Shown here: positions 40,884-48,969 of the stretch, in pieces
Numbering within the stretch: position 1 is the first letter of the stretch
Layout of the letters: each line of letters starts with the position of its first letter
Assembly: GCF_000764205.1 (NCBI RefSeq)
Contig: NZ_JQDZ01000022.1
Location: 86,070 to 150,069 of the forward strand
Length of the DNA: 64,000 nt
From: Thalassotalea sp. ND16A
GTDB lineage: Bacteria; Pseudomonadota; Gammaproteobacteria; Enterobacterales; Alteromonadaceae
Direction of reading: 5' to 3'
Made by a program: the position numbers and the translations under genes
The notes under the pieces: model-generated
What the model was told of the DNA's origin: nothing
Seen by the model: the letters and a program-made list of their open reading frames with translations, nothing else
Database searches by the model: none

Positions 40884-41148
40884 TATACCCGTCACCATTC
40901 AAGATGTAGGTTTCAGAGCGCTTGAGCGATTCCAATTCAAGGCGCATCTATACAGTAATGGTTATTCCCTTACAAATAGGTGGAACGAAGGAGTGGGATT
41001 GCTCAAACGCTTCTTCGATGGGTTTAAAAGTGATTTATGCAGCGTTATTAATTTTAACAATGGAACAACCATTCTCTAAATTTAATACCTTGCCTAAATC
41101 ACTTTTAATTCCCACTGAAATCCTGCACTTTGAATGGCGACGGGTATA
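40884..41148. repeat. MITE-like inverted-repeat element
   Basis: Terminal inverted repeats of about 33 bp: 40884-40916 begins TATACCCGTCACCATTCAA and 41115-41148 is its near-complement, with about 29 of 34 positions pairing. Inside lies a second perfect 13-bp inverted repeat, TAAAAGTGATTTA (41025-41037) / TAAATCACTTTTA (41095-41107). It has no coding capacity for a transposase; short ORFs across it are chance. The terminal sequence resembles a dispersed repeat I associate with Colwellia-type genomes. It sits between the Met-rich gene and the DUF411 gene. Confidence 0.7.
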
Positions 41149-41261
41149 CCAAATTTTCACTCACGCTTAATGAGGATTATTTCCTCTTCTTTACGCCAAT
41201 AATTTCAATCGCGACAACTCGCAATGTGATTTGGCATATTAACTAAATTTATGGTTCTAAC

Positions 41262-41783
41262 ATGTTTAATTTTTCTCGTTCTGCTAACTATGTAGCAGCA
41301 TTTGTTTTTATTTCTTTCTTAGCGGCGTGTTCTGATGTTAGCAAGGCTGATGCCGTTGCCACCGCAAAACCGCAGCCGGCAGCCGCAATTAGTTTAGACG
41401 TGTACAAGTCGCCAACCTGTGGCTGCTGTTCTAAATGGATCGATCATATAGAACAACATGGCTTACAATCAACGGCGCATGACAGCCAGCAGTTAAGCGC
41501 ATTAAAAGATAAGTATAAAATTCCAAACAATGCTCGTTCATGCCACACCGCGGTGTCTAAAGATGGCTATGTGTTTGAAGGTCATGTTCCGGCAAAATTC
41601 GTCTTACAATTTCTTCAAAATCCGCCTGTTGATGCCATCGGCTTAACAGTTCCGGCAATGCCATTAGGCAGCCCAGGTATGGAAGTAGACGATAAATTCA
41701 TGCCATATCAAATTATTTTACTCAATCACAATGGCCAGCATCAGGTTTACCAAATGGTAAATAGTTATGAGGAGCAATTCTAA
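41262..41783 (+). CDS. DUF411 metal-binding lipoprotein
   Basis: 173 residues. A lipobox (LAAC, Cys23) is followed by a DUF411 domain (about 45-150) with YKSPTCGCCSKW (Cys53, Cys55, Cys56), RSCHTAV and FEGHVPAKF. DUF411 proteins accompany copper-resistance and efflux operons and probably bind copper. Its stop overlaps the start of the TolC-like gene (TAATG), so it is the first gene of the cus-like operon. No strong ribosome-binding site is seen. Confidence 0.88.
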   Translation: MFNFSRSANYVAAFVFISFLAACSDVSKADAVATAKPQPAAAISLDVYKSPTCGCCSKWIDHIEQHGLQSTAHDSQQLSALKDKYKIPNNARSCHTAVSKDGYVFEGHVPAKFVLQFLQNPPVDAIGLTVPAMPLGSPGMEVDDKFMPYQIILLNHNGQHQVYQMVNSYEEQF

Positions 41784-43273
41784 TGCGTTTCAACAAGAAA
41801 ACTGGCCGGGTGAAAACCTCTAAGTCGGCATTGATAGTCGGGTTAGGGCTGTCTAGTCTTATCGGCTTTCAAAGTTTTGCTGGCCAAAGTATTTCAACGA
41901 TTCAGCAAACAGCAACTGTACTTAGGTTTGAGCAGGCAATAAAACGCGCTCAAAAAAATGATCCCTGGTTAACCGGTAACCGGCATCAACAGCAGGCGGT
42001 TGAATCCTTAAGTTATGCGGCGAACACCTTGCCAGATCCTAAAATATCGGTTGGCATCGCAAATCTTGCCGCCGACAGCTTTGACTTTGCGCAAGAGCCA
42101 ATGAGCCAATTTAAAGTTGGCATCACCCAAATGTTTCCAAGAGGGGACAGTTTAACCATTAAACAACGGCAACTTCGCCAGCAAAGTGAGCAATATCCCT
42201 GGCAACGAGAAGATAGAAAAGCAAAAGTCGCCTCGACCGTTGGTACGCTTTGGCTTGATGCTTATTACATTGAACAAAGCCTGTATTTGACCCAGCAAAA
42301 CCGTAGTTTATTTGAACAGCTGATTGATTTGGCCCAGGCAAACTATGCTTCGACCAGAGGCAAGGCAAAGCAACAGGATGTGATAACCGCACAATTGGAG
42401 TTGACTCGCCTAGAAGACAGGTTAGTGCAATTAAAGCAACAAAAAAATCGCTTTACCGGGCAATTGTCGCAATGGCTTTCCAGTTATGCCAGTGAGAATA
42501 ATGGTGCACAAACGAATATTTTGAATTTACCCACTATGGTTTTGGCTGATGAGTTACCGAGCATAAACTTGCATCAACAGTCGCTGGTAGCTTCTGAAAA
42601 ATGGTTAAATCAGCAACAGTTGGTAACGTATTTTATCAAACATCCTGCGGTTGTCGCCTTAGATAAAAAACTTAAAGCGGCAACAACCGGTGTTAACCTT
42701 GCGCAGCAGAAATATCAACCTGAATGGGGGGTTACGGCAAGTTATGGTTATCGTGATGATGATCTTATGGGCAATGAACGTGCTGATCTGTTGTCGTTAG
42801 GCGTGACCTTTGATCTACCGTTATTCACTGAAAATCGACAAGACAATGAAGTTAAGGCGGCCATATCAACCAGCGAAGTGGTGAAAACCGAACGTATTCT
42901 ATTATTGAGAAAAATGATGGCATCATTTGCCAGCAGTAAAGGCCGATTACAACAACTCGAACAGCGTAAGTCATTATTTAACAGTAAATTAATGCCACAA
43001 ATCAATGAGCAAATTGAAGCAAGCCTAGCCGCCTATACCCATGATGACGGTGATTTCTCTGATGTAGTGCGCGCCAGGATCTCATTATTAAACGCACAAA
43101 TTGATCTGTTAAAAATCAACGTCGAGAAACAAAAACTAGCCCTTGAACTGAATTATCTTTTTATCCGGCCAATGACAAAATCTATGGATTCCTTTGGCAG
43201 CCAACAGGCAACAATAATCAACAACAGCATTGCAAAAAGTAGCAATGCGGAGAGCAACCATGCTACTAAATAA
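41783..43273 (+). CDS. CusC-like outer-membrane efflux protein (TolC family)
   Basis: 496 residues with a signal peptide (about 15-35, ending FAG) and two long helical/coiled repeats typical of outer-membrane efflux channels (motifs LPDPKISVGI and LPLFTENRQDNEV). It forms the outer channel for the RND pump encoded next. The 3' end overlaps the adaptor gene by 14 bp. Assigned to the copper/silver system by position. Confidence 0.9.
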   Translation: MRFNKKTGRVKTSKSALIVGLGLSSLIGFQSFAGQSISTIQQTATVLRFEQAIKRAQKNDPWLTGNRHQQQAVESLSYAANTLPDPKISVGIANLAADSFDFAQEPMSQFKVGITQMFPRGDSLTIKQRQLRQQSEQYPWQREDRKAKVASTVGTLWLDAYYIEQSLYLTQQNRSLFEQLIDLAQANYASTRGKAKQQDVITAQLELTRLEDRLVQLKQQKNRFTGQLSQWLSSYASENNGAQTNILNLPTMVLADELPSINLHQQSLVASEKWLNQQQLVTYFIKHPAVVALDKKLKAATTGVNLAQQKYQPEWGVTASYGYRDDDLMGNERADLLSLGVTFDLPLFTENRQDNEVKAAISTSEVVKTERILLLRKMMASFASSKGRLQQLEQRKSLFNSKLMPQINEQIEASLAAYTHDDGDFSDVVRARISLLNAQIDLLKINVEKQKLALELNYLFIRPMTKSMDSFGSQQATIINNSIAKSSNAESNHATK

Positions 43274-45050
43274 CACCCTCAAACCATTAGCGCTAGGTCT
43301 GGTCATTGGTGCAATCATCACCTTTGGCGCTTATTCTGTTTTTCAACCTCAGACCATGGTTGACTCATCCATGAGCAAAGACGCTGCCAAGCAAGAGCCG
43401 CTGTACTGGGTTGCCCCAATGGATGCAAATTATCGTCGTGATAAACCTGGAAAATCACCGATGGGGATGGACTTGGTTGCTGTTTATGATGATGGCGGTA
43501 AAGGCCCGGATGAAGGCCCTGGCACCATTCGAATTTCACCTGATGTGATCAATAATTTAGGTGTGCGTACCGCTACCGTCAGCTATAGCACCATGCATAC
43601 TCAAATAAATACTGTCGGTTATGTGGTTTATGATGAAGACAAATTGGTGCATGTACACCCAAGAGTTGAAGGCTGGATTGAAAAGCTTTACGTTAAGGCC
43701 ACAGGCGATCTGGTTAACAAAGGTCAGCCCTTGTATCAACTTTACTCGCCGGAGTTAGTCAATGCTCAGGAAGAATTGTTGCTGGCATTAGTGAGTAACA
43801 ATAAGCGCTTAATTAACGCGGCAGAAACTCGCTTAGCAGCATTACAATTGCCTAAGTCGGCAGTTACGCAATTGAAAAAAACTAAAAAAGTACAACGTAA
43901 TATCACTTTTTATGCGCCACAAAATGGTGTCGTTGAAAACTTACAAATACGCGAAGGCTTCTTTATCAAGCCGGGCAGTAACATCATGTCCATTGGCGAT
44001 TTATCGCAAATTTGGGTTGAGGCGGAAGTGTTTGAACGTCAAGCTGCGCAAGTGAAAACCGGTACTCCGGTGACGATGACCCTAGATTATCTACCGGGGC
44101 AAAGTTGGCAAGGACAAGTCGATTACATTTACCCAACGCTTGATGCCAAAACCCGAACGGTGAAAGTAAGACTGCGCTTTAGCAATGAGCACGGCTTGTT
44201 TAAACCGAATATGTTCGCCCAAATAGCCATACACACCAACAGTGCTGAACGGGTTTTGCTGATCCCGAAAGAAGCGTTAATTCGCACCGGTAGCCAAGAT
44301 CGTGTGGTGTTGGCATTAGGTGAGGGCAGCTTTAAGTCGATTGAAGTGAGTGTTGGTCGTCTGAATAGTAACAAAGTTGAGATCCTGACAGGCCTGTTGG
44401 AAGGAGAACGTGTAGTAAGTTCGGCGCAATTCTTAATCGACTCTGAATCGAGTAAATCATCAGATTTTAAACGAATGAATTATGCGGGTGACACTGCAGA
44501 GATACCAACTTCGGTTTGGGTTGAAGCAAAAGTTCAAAGCATGATGGCAAACCACAAGATGTTGACTTTGGTCCATGAGCCAATTCCTCAGTGGCGTTGG
44601 CCGGAAATGACCATGGATTTTATCGCTACCGATGCCGTTGATTTTTCCAAGTTAAGTGCCGGGCTTACTTTGCATGTTGAACTGACCACAACCAGCGCAG
44701 GTGAATATCAAGTAACTAATATTCACATCCCTGGTGATGAAAACATCGGCGCAGTGGAAGTGTCGCAAGATGATAATGTTAGCTCGGCGACAGTGACGGG
44801 CGTGATAAATTCAGTGATGGCTGGTCATCGCATGCTGAACATCAGCCGTGGTCCCATCGAAAAATGGGATCGGGAGGCAGCAACACTGGATTTTTTAGTG
44901 AGTGATGCAATAGATATGTCGGCATTATCCGCAGGCAAGCAAATTACTTTTACCTTCGAAATTCGCAATGGTGATTTTATTATCATCAATATAGAACTGA
45001 CAGCTGATCCGTCGACAGACGAGATGCCAGTTGATCATTCAAACCATTAA
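43260..45050 (+). CDS. CusB-like RND adaptor with two CusF-like domains
   Basis: 596 residues from ATG 43260, chosen because GGAGAG precedes it; a longer frame from 43230 lies within the upstream gene. The order is an N-terminal anchor (about 8-28), a heavy-metal-binding domain (YWVAPMD...KSPMGMDL, about 49-73), membrane-fusion barrel-sandwich and helical hairpin (about 95-330), a beta-barrel, then two CusF-like beta-barrels (about 418-492 and 508-580). The first keeps the copper ligands (His, Trp, Met, Met in HEPIPQWRWPEMTMDF). In the second all four aligned positions differ (RGPIEKWDREAATLDF). It links inner pump and outer channel and loads metal. Confidence 0.9.
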   Translation: MLLNNTLKPLALGLVIGAIITFGAYSVFQPQTMVDSSMSKDAAKQEPLYWVAPMDANYRRDKPGKSPMGMDLVAVYDDGGKGPDEGPGTIRISPDVINNLGVRTATVSYSTMHTQINTVGYVVYDEDKLVHVHPRVEGWIEKLYVKATGDLVNKGQPLYQLYSPELVNAQEELLLALVSNNKRLINAAETRLAALQLPKSAVTQLKKTKKVQRNITFYAPQNGVVENLQIREGFFIKPGSNIMSIGDLSQIWVEAEVFERQAAQVKTGTPVTMTLDYLPGQSWQGQVDYIYPTLDAKTRTVKVRLRFSNEHGLFKPNMFAQIAIHTNSAERVLLIPKEALIRTGSQDRVVLALGEGSFKSIEVSVGRLNSNKVEILTGLLEGERVVSSAQFLIDSESSKSSDFKRMNYAGDTAEIPTSVWVEAKVQSMMANHKMLTLVHEPIPQWRWPEMTMDFIATDAVDFSKLSAGLTLHVELTTTSAGEYQVTNIHIPGDENIGAVEVSQDDNVSSATVTGVINSVMAGHRMLNISRGPIEKWDREAATLDFLVSDAIDMSALSAGKQITFTFEIRNGDFIIINIELTADPSTDEMPVDHSNH

Positions 45051-45069
45051 TAATTGGAGATAATTAGCT

Positions 45070-48000
45070 ATGATTGCTGCTATTATTCGCTGGTCGGTTG
45101 GTAATCGCTTCTTTGTGTTGTTGGCAACGCTTATTCTTGTTGGTGCGGGACTGTATTCCGTCAAAAACACCCCGGTAGATGCATTACCTGACTTGTCAGA
45201 TGTACAAGTTATTATCAAGACCAGTTATCCTGGCCAAGCCCCTCAGGTGGTTGAAGATCAGGTCACTTACCCATTAACCACGGCGATGCTGTCAGTGCCA
45301 GGTTCGGTTACGGTACGCGGCTATTCGTTTTTTGGCGACTCGTACGTTTATGTTATTTTCGACGAAGATACCGATCTTTACTGGGCGCGCTCGCGGGTGC
45401 TTGAGTATTTAAGCCAGGTTGCACCTAGTTTGCCTGCGGCTGCCAGACCACAATTGGGCCCCGATGCCACAGGTGTCGGTTGGATTTACTTGTATGCCTT
45501 GGTGGATAAAACCGGACAACATGATCTGAGCCAATTGCGCAGTATCCAAGACTGGTTTTTAAAATATGAGTTGCAAACTGTGCCCGGCGTTTCTGAGGTG
45601 ACCGCCCTTGGTGGTATGGTTAAGCAATATCAGGTACAAATTAATCCGGACAAGTTGCGTGCCTTTGGCATTCCTTTATCGCTTATCCAAACGGCGATTA
45701 AACAGGGTAACCAGGAAATTGGCGCTTCTGTTGTTGAAATGGCCGAAGCTGAGTATATGGTGCGAGCAACGGGATATTTAAAGAGTGTTGAAGATTTAGA
45801 GAATATTCCATTAGGAGTGAATCAAAACGGAACGCCATTATTATTAAAAGATGTGGCTGATATTGGCACTGGGCCGCAAATGCGTCGCGGTATTGCCGAG
45901 CTAAACGGTGAAGGCGAAACTGTTGGCGGTATTGTGGTGATGCGCTTTGGTGAAAATGCCCAGCAAGTGATCGAAAAGGTAAAAGCCAAGCTTGAACTGT
46001 TAAAATCTGGCTTGCCCGATGGTGTCGAGATTGTGCCTGTTTACGACAGATCGGCATTAATTGAACGAGCAGTAGACAATTTGGCCGACAAACTGTTAGA
46101 AGAATTTGGGGTGGTGGCGCTGGTTTGTGTGATCTTTTTATTCCATGTGCGTTCATCCTTGGTGGCAATAGTCAGTTTGCCAGTGGGGATTTTGACTGCT
46201 TTTATCATCATGCATATGCAAGGCTTAAACGCTAACATTATGTCTCTGGGGGGCATTGCCATTGCCATTGGGGCGATGATTGATGGTGCCATTGTGATGA
46301 TTGAAAATATGCATAAGCATATGGAACGCACCCCGTTAACCAAAGAAAATCGGTGGCAGATTGTCACCGAGTCGGCCTGTGAAGTCGGCCCCGCGTTATT
46401 TTTCAGCTTATTGATCATTACCGTAAGTTTTGTGCCGGTGTTTACCTTAGAAGCACAAGAAGGGCGGATGTTCTCGCCTTTAGCGTTTACAAAAACCTAC
46501 GCCATGGCCGCCTCTGCGGCGCTAGCGATCACCTTAGTGCCGGTGTTAATGGGCTACTTTATTCGCGGTAAGGTATTGCCAGAACATAAAAACCCGGTAA
46601 ACCGGTTTTTAACCTTTATCTATTTACCGGTATTAAAAACGGTATTAACTTTTCCCAAGTCGACGTTAGTCGCGGCAGTGATGTTACTCGGTGTGGGTAT
46701 GTGGCCATTAGATAAAATTGGCAGTGAATTTATTCCACCGCTTGATGAAGGCGATATCATGTATATGCCGACCACCTACCCAGGTATTTCGATTGGTCAG
46801 GCGCGGCAGTTATTGCAACAAACCGACAAGTTAATCGCTTCACTGCCGGAAGTGAAAACAGTTTTTGGTAAAGTAGGTCGGGCGGAAACGGCTACCGATC
46901 CGGCGCCACTAACCATGATCGAGACATTTATTCAGTTAAAACCGCAAGAGCAATGGCGCGAAGGAGTAACCACCGAAAGCTTGAAACAAGAGCTGGATGC
47001 CCTGGTGAAATTGCCTGGTGTGACCAATGCCTGGGTGATGCCGATCAAAACCCGTATTGATATGCTGGCAACGGGCATTAAAACCCCGGTGGGCATCAAA
47101 GTGGCGGGCCCAGATTTGAACGTGATCCAAGACATTGGTCAACAACTGGAAGTCATTTTAAAAGACGTGCCTGGAACCGCCTCTGTTTATGCCGAGCGCG
47201 TGGCTGGCGGCCGTTACATTAAGGTCGATATCCAACGAGCAAACGCCGCGCGTTATGGCCTCAATATTAGCGAGATTCAGCAAGTAGTCTCAACCGCTAT
47301 TGGTGGTATGAACGTGACTCAAACCGTTGAAGGCCTAGAGCGTTATCCGGTGAGTTTACGCTACCCTCAAGATTATCGTAACTCGCCAGAGCAGTTATCG
47401 TTATTGCCGATTGTGACGCCTAGTGGCCAACGAATTTCTCTGGGCGATGTTGCCCGCGTCTTTATCGAAGATGGGCCACCAGGGATCAAGTCAGAAAACG
47501 CACGGTTAAACGGTTGGGCGTTCGTTGATATAGAAGGTGTCGACATTGGCAGCTACGTCGTTGCGGCGCAAAAAGTTGTCGCCGCCAAACTTATCTTACC
47601 CGCAGGCTATTCAGTTTCCTGGGCTGGTCAGTATGAATATATGCAACGTGCCAAGGATAAGCTGACCTATGTGGTGCCGTTGACGTTAGCCATCATCATT
47701 TTCTTGTTGTATGTGAACTTTAGAAACGTGATTGAAGTTTTGATGATCATGGGCACGTTACCGCTTGCTATGGTGGGCAGTATCTGGCTGATGTATCTCG
47801 AAGGCTACAACTTCTCGGTGGCAGTAGGCGTTGGTTTCATCGCTTTGGCCGGGGTGGCAGTGGAGATAGGCGTGATCATGCTGGTGTATCTCAACCAGTC
47901 TTACCAGGAAATGCTTAAGGAACACCAAAAGCAAGGAATTAGCACGACAAAACAACATGTATTTGATGCGATTATGCACGGTGCGGGGATGCGGGTTCGT

Positions 48001-48969
48001 CCAGTAATGATGACCGCTGCGGCCATCATTGTTGGCTTGTTACCTATTTTATATGGCACGGGTACAGGTTCTGAAGTTATGAGTCGAATTGCCGCACCTA
48101 TGGTTGGCGGTATGCTGAGTGCTGTTATTCTAACCCTGTTGGTGTTGCCATCGCTGTATTATTTATGGCGCTCAAACTCCGTTGGCAACACTGGCACTAA
48201 GGTTAAAAAGCCATTTAGTTTATTAAAAACCAGCCGTAAATATCATAAATGGTTAATGTTATTTATTGGGGCGCAATTTATGATCTGGTCGGTGACCGGT
48301 GCCTACATGGTATTTTTTGATATTGATTATATTCATGGCGACAGCCTGGTGGAAAATCACCAGGCGAAAATCAATGCCAACAACATTAACTACCCGGTAG
48401 CGCAATTGCTGCAACAATACCCGGATGCAGAACATTTTAGTGTCGGGAAATTTATTGATAAAGATGTGTATCGGTTCTCCGTTGACAAGGTTAAATATTT
48501 AGTTGATGCCGCTAACGGTGAGCAATTGTCACCATTAAGTGAAACATTAGGCATTGAAGCGGCCAGACACATCTATAGTGGGAAAGGTGACATTCTCAAT
48601 GTCGAATATATTACTGATAACCCACCGTTTGAATTAAGTCGCAGAGTGCATGATGCGTTGCCTGCCTGGCGGGTGAATTTTGATGATTTAGGTAGCCCGG
48701 CAATCTACATTTCTGCGCGCAGTGGTGAACTATTAGCAAAGCGTCATGAGTTCTGGCGCTTATTTGACTGGATGTTCCGCTTTCATGTGATGGATTACGA
48801 AGATAGTGAAGTGGATAATTCGTTACTGTTTTGGTTTACCTTACTGGGCCTGCTTGCCACCATAACTGGTCTGTTTCTCGTCTATTTCCGAGTCTTTAAA
48901 AAAGATGCGGAAACGGTAACCGCCGAACAATCAGCCAAGTCTGAACAATCAATCAATGGGGTAGCCTAA
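45070..48969 (+). CDS. CusA-like heavy-metal RND pump fused to a PepSY membrane domain
   Basis: 1299 residues. The first 1,035 or so are a full CzcA/CusA-family RND pump: NTPVDALPDLSDVQV, GAMIDGAIVMIENMHKH in TM4, and the periplasmic copper-binding methionine contexts PLTM (about 616) and RIDM (about 665). From about residue 1050 an extra 250 residues follow with the PepSY-TM pattern: KYHKWLMLFIGAQF helix, PepSY-like periplasmic parts, ARSGELLAKR, and a final helix pair near FRFHVMDYE. Standard CusA ends near 1,040-1,050. The extension is homologous to the N-terminal half of the next gene's product, with which it overlaps by one base. It exports Cu(I)/Ag(I) by proton motive force; the extension's role is unknown. 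Confidence 0.9.
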   Translation: MIAAIIRWSVGNRFFVLLATLILVGAGLYSVKNTPVDALPDLSDVQVIIKTSYPGQAPQVVEDQVTYPLTTAMLSVPGSVTVRGYSFFGDSYVYVIFDEDTDLYWARSRVLEYLSQVAPSLPAAARPQLGPDATGVGWIYLYALVDKTGQHDLSQLRSIQDWFLKYELQTVPGVSEVTALGGMVKQYQVQINPDKLRAFGIPLSLIQTAIKQGNQEIGASVVEMAEAEYMVRATGYLKSVEDLENIPLGVNQNGTPLLLKDVADIGTGPQMRRGIAELNGEGETVGGIVVMRFGENAQQVIEKVKAKLELLKSGLPDGVEIVPVYDRSALIERAVDNLADKLLEEFGVVALVCVIFLFHVRSSLVAIVSLPVGILTAFIIMHMQGLNANIMSLGGIAIAIGAMIDGAIVMIENMHKHMERTPLTKENRWQIVTESACEVGPALFFSLLIITVSFVPVFTLEAQEGRMFSPLAFTKTYAMAASAALAITLVPVLMGYFIRGKVLPEHKNPVNRFLTFIYLPVLKTVLTFPKSTLVAAVMLLGVGMWPLDKIGSEFIPPLDEGDIMYMPTTYPGISIGQARQLLQQTDKLIASLPEVKTVFGKVGRAETATDPAPLTMIETFIQLKPQEQWREGVTTESLKQELDALVKLPGVTNAWVMPIKTRIDMLATGIKTPVGIKVAGPDLNVIQDIGQQLEVILKDVPGTASVYAERVAGGRYIKVDIQRANAARYGLNISEIQQVVSTAIGGMNVTQTVEGLERYPVSLRYPQDYRNSPEQLSLLPIVTPSGQRISLGDVARVFIEDGPPGIKSENARLNGWAFVDIEGVDIGSYVVAAQKVVAAKLILPAGYSVSWAGQYEYMQRAKDKLTYVVPLTLAIIIFLLYVNFRNVIEVLMIMGTLPLAMVGSIWLMYLEGYNFSVAVGVGFIALAGVAVEIGVIMLVYLNQSYQEMLKEHQKQGISTTKQHVFDAIMHGAGMRVRPVMMTAAAIIVGLLPILYGTGTGSEVMSRIAAPMVGGMLSAVILTLLVLPSLYYLWRSNSVGNTGTKVKKPFSLLKTSRKYHKWLMLFIGAQFMIWSVTGAYMVFFDIDYIHGDSLVENHQAKINANNINYPVAQLLQQYPDAEHFSVGKFIDKDVYRFSVDKVKYLVDAANGEQLSPLSETLGIEAARHIYSGKGDILNVEYITDNPPFELSRRVHDALPAWRVNFDDLGSPAIYISARSGELLAKRHEFWRLFDWMFRFHVMDYEDSEVDNSLLFWFTLLGLLATITGLFLVYFRVFKKDAETVTAEQSAKSEQSINGVA

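Noticed and set aside
40876..41170. Two overlapping ORFs of 67 and 82 codons
   Set aside because: They lie wholly inside the inverted-repeat element, with no ribosome-binding site or recognisable protein sequence.
45698..46418. Long antisense ORFs (156 and 125 codons) within the CusA-like gene
   Set aside because: Low-complexity shadow translations of a conserved coding region.
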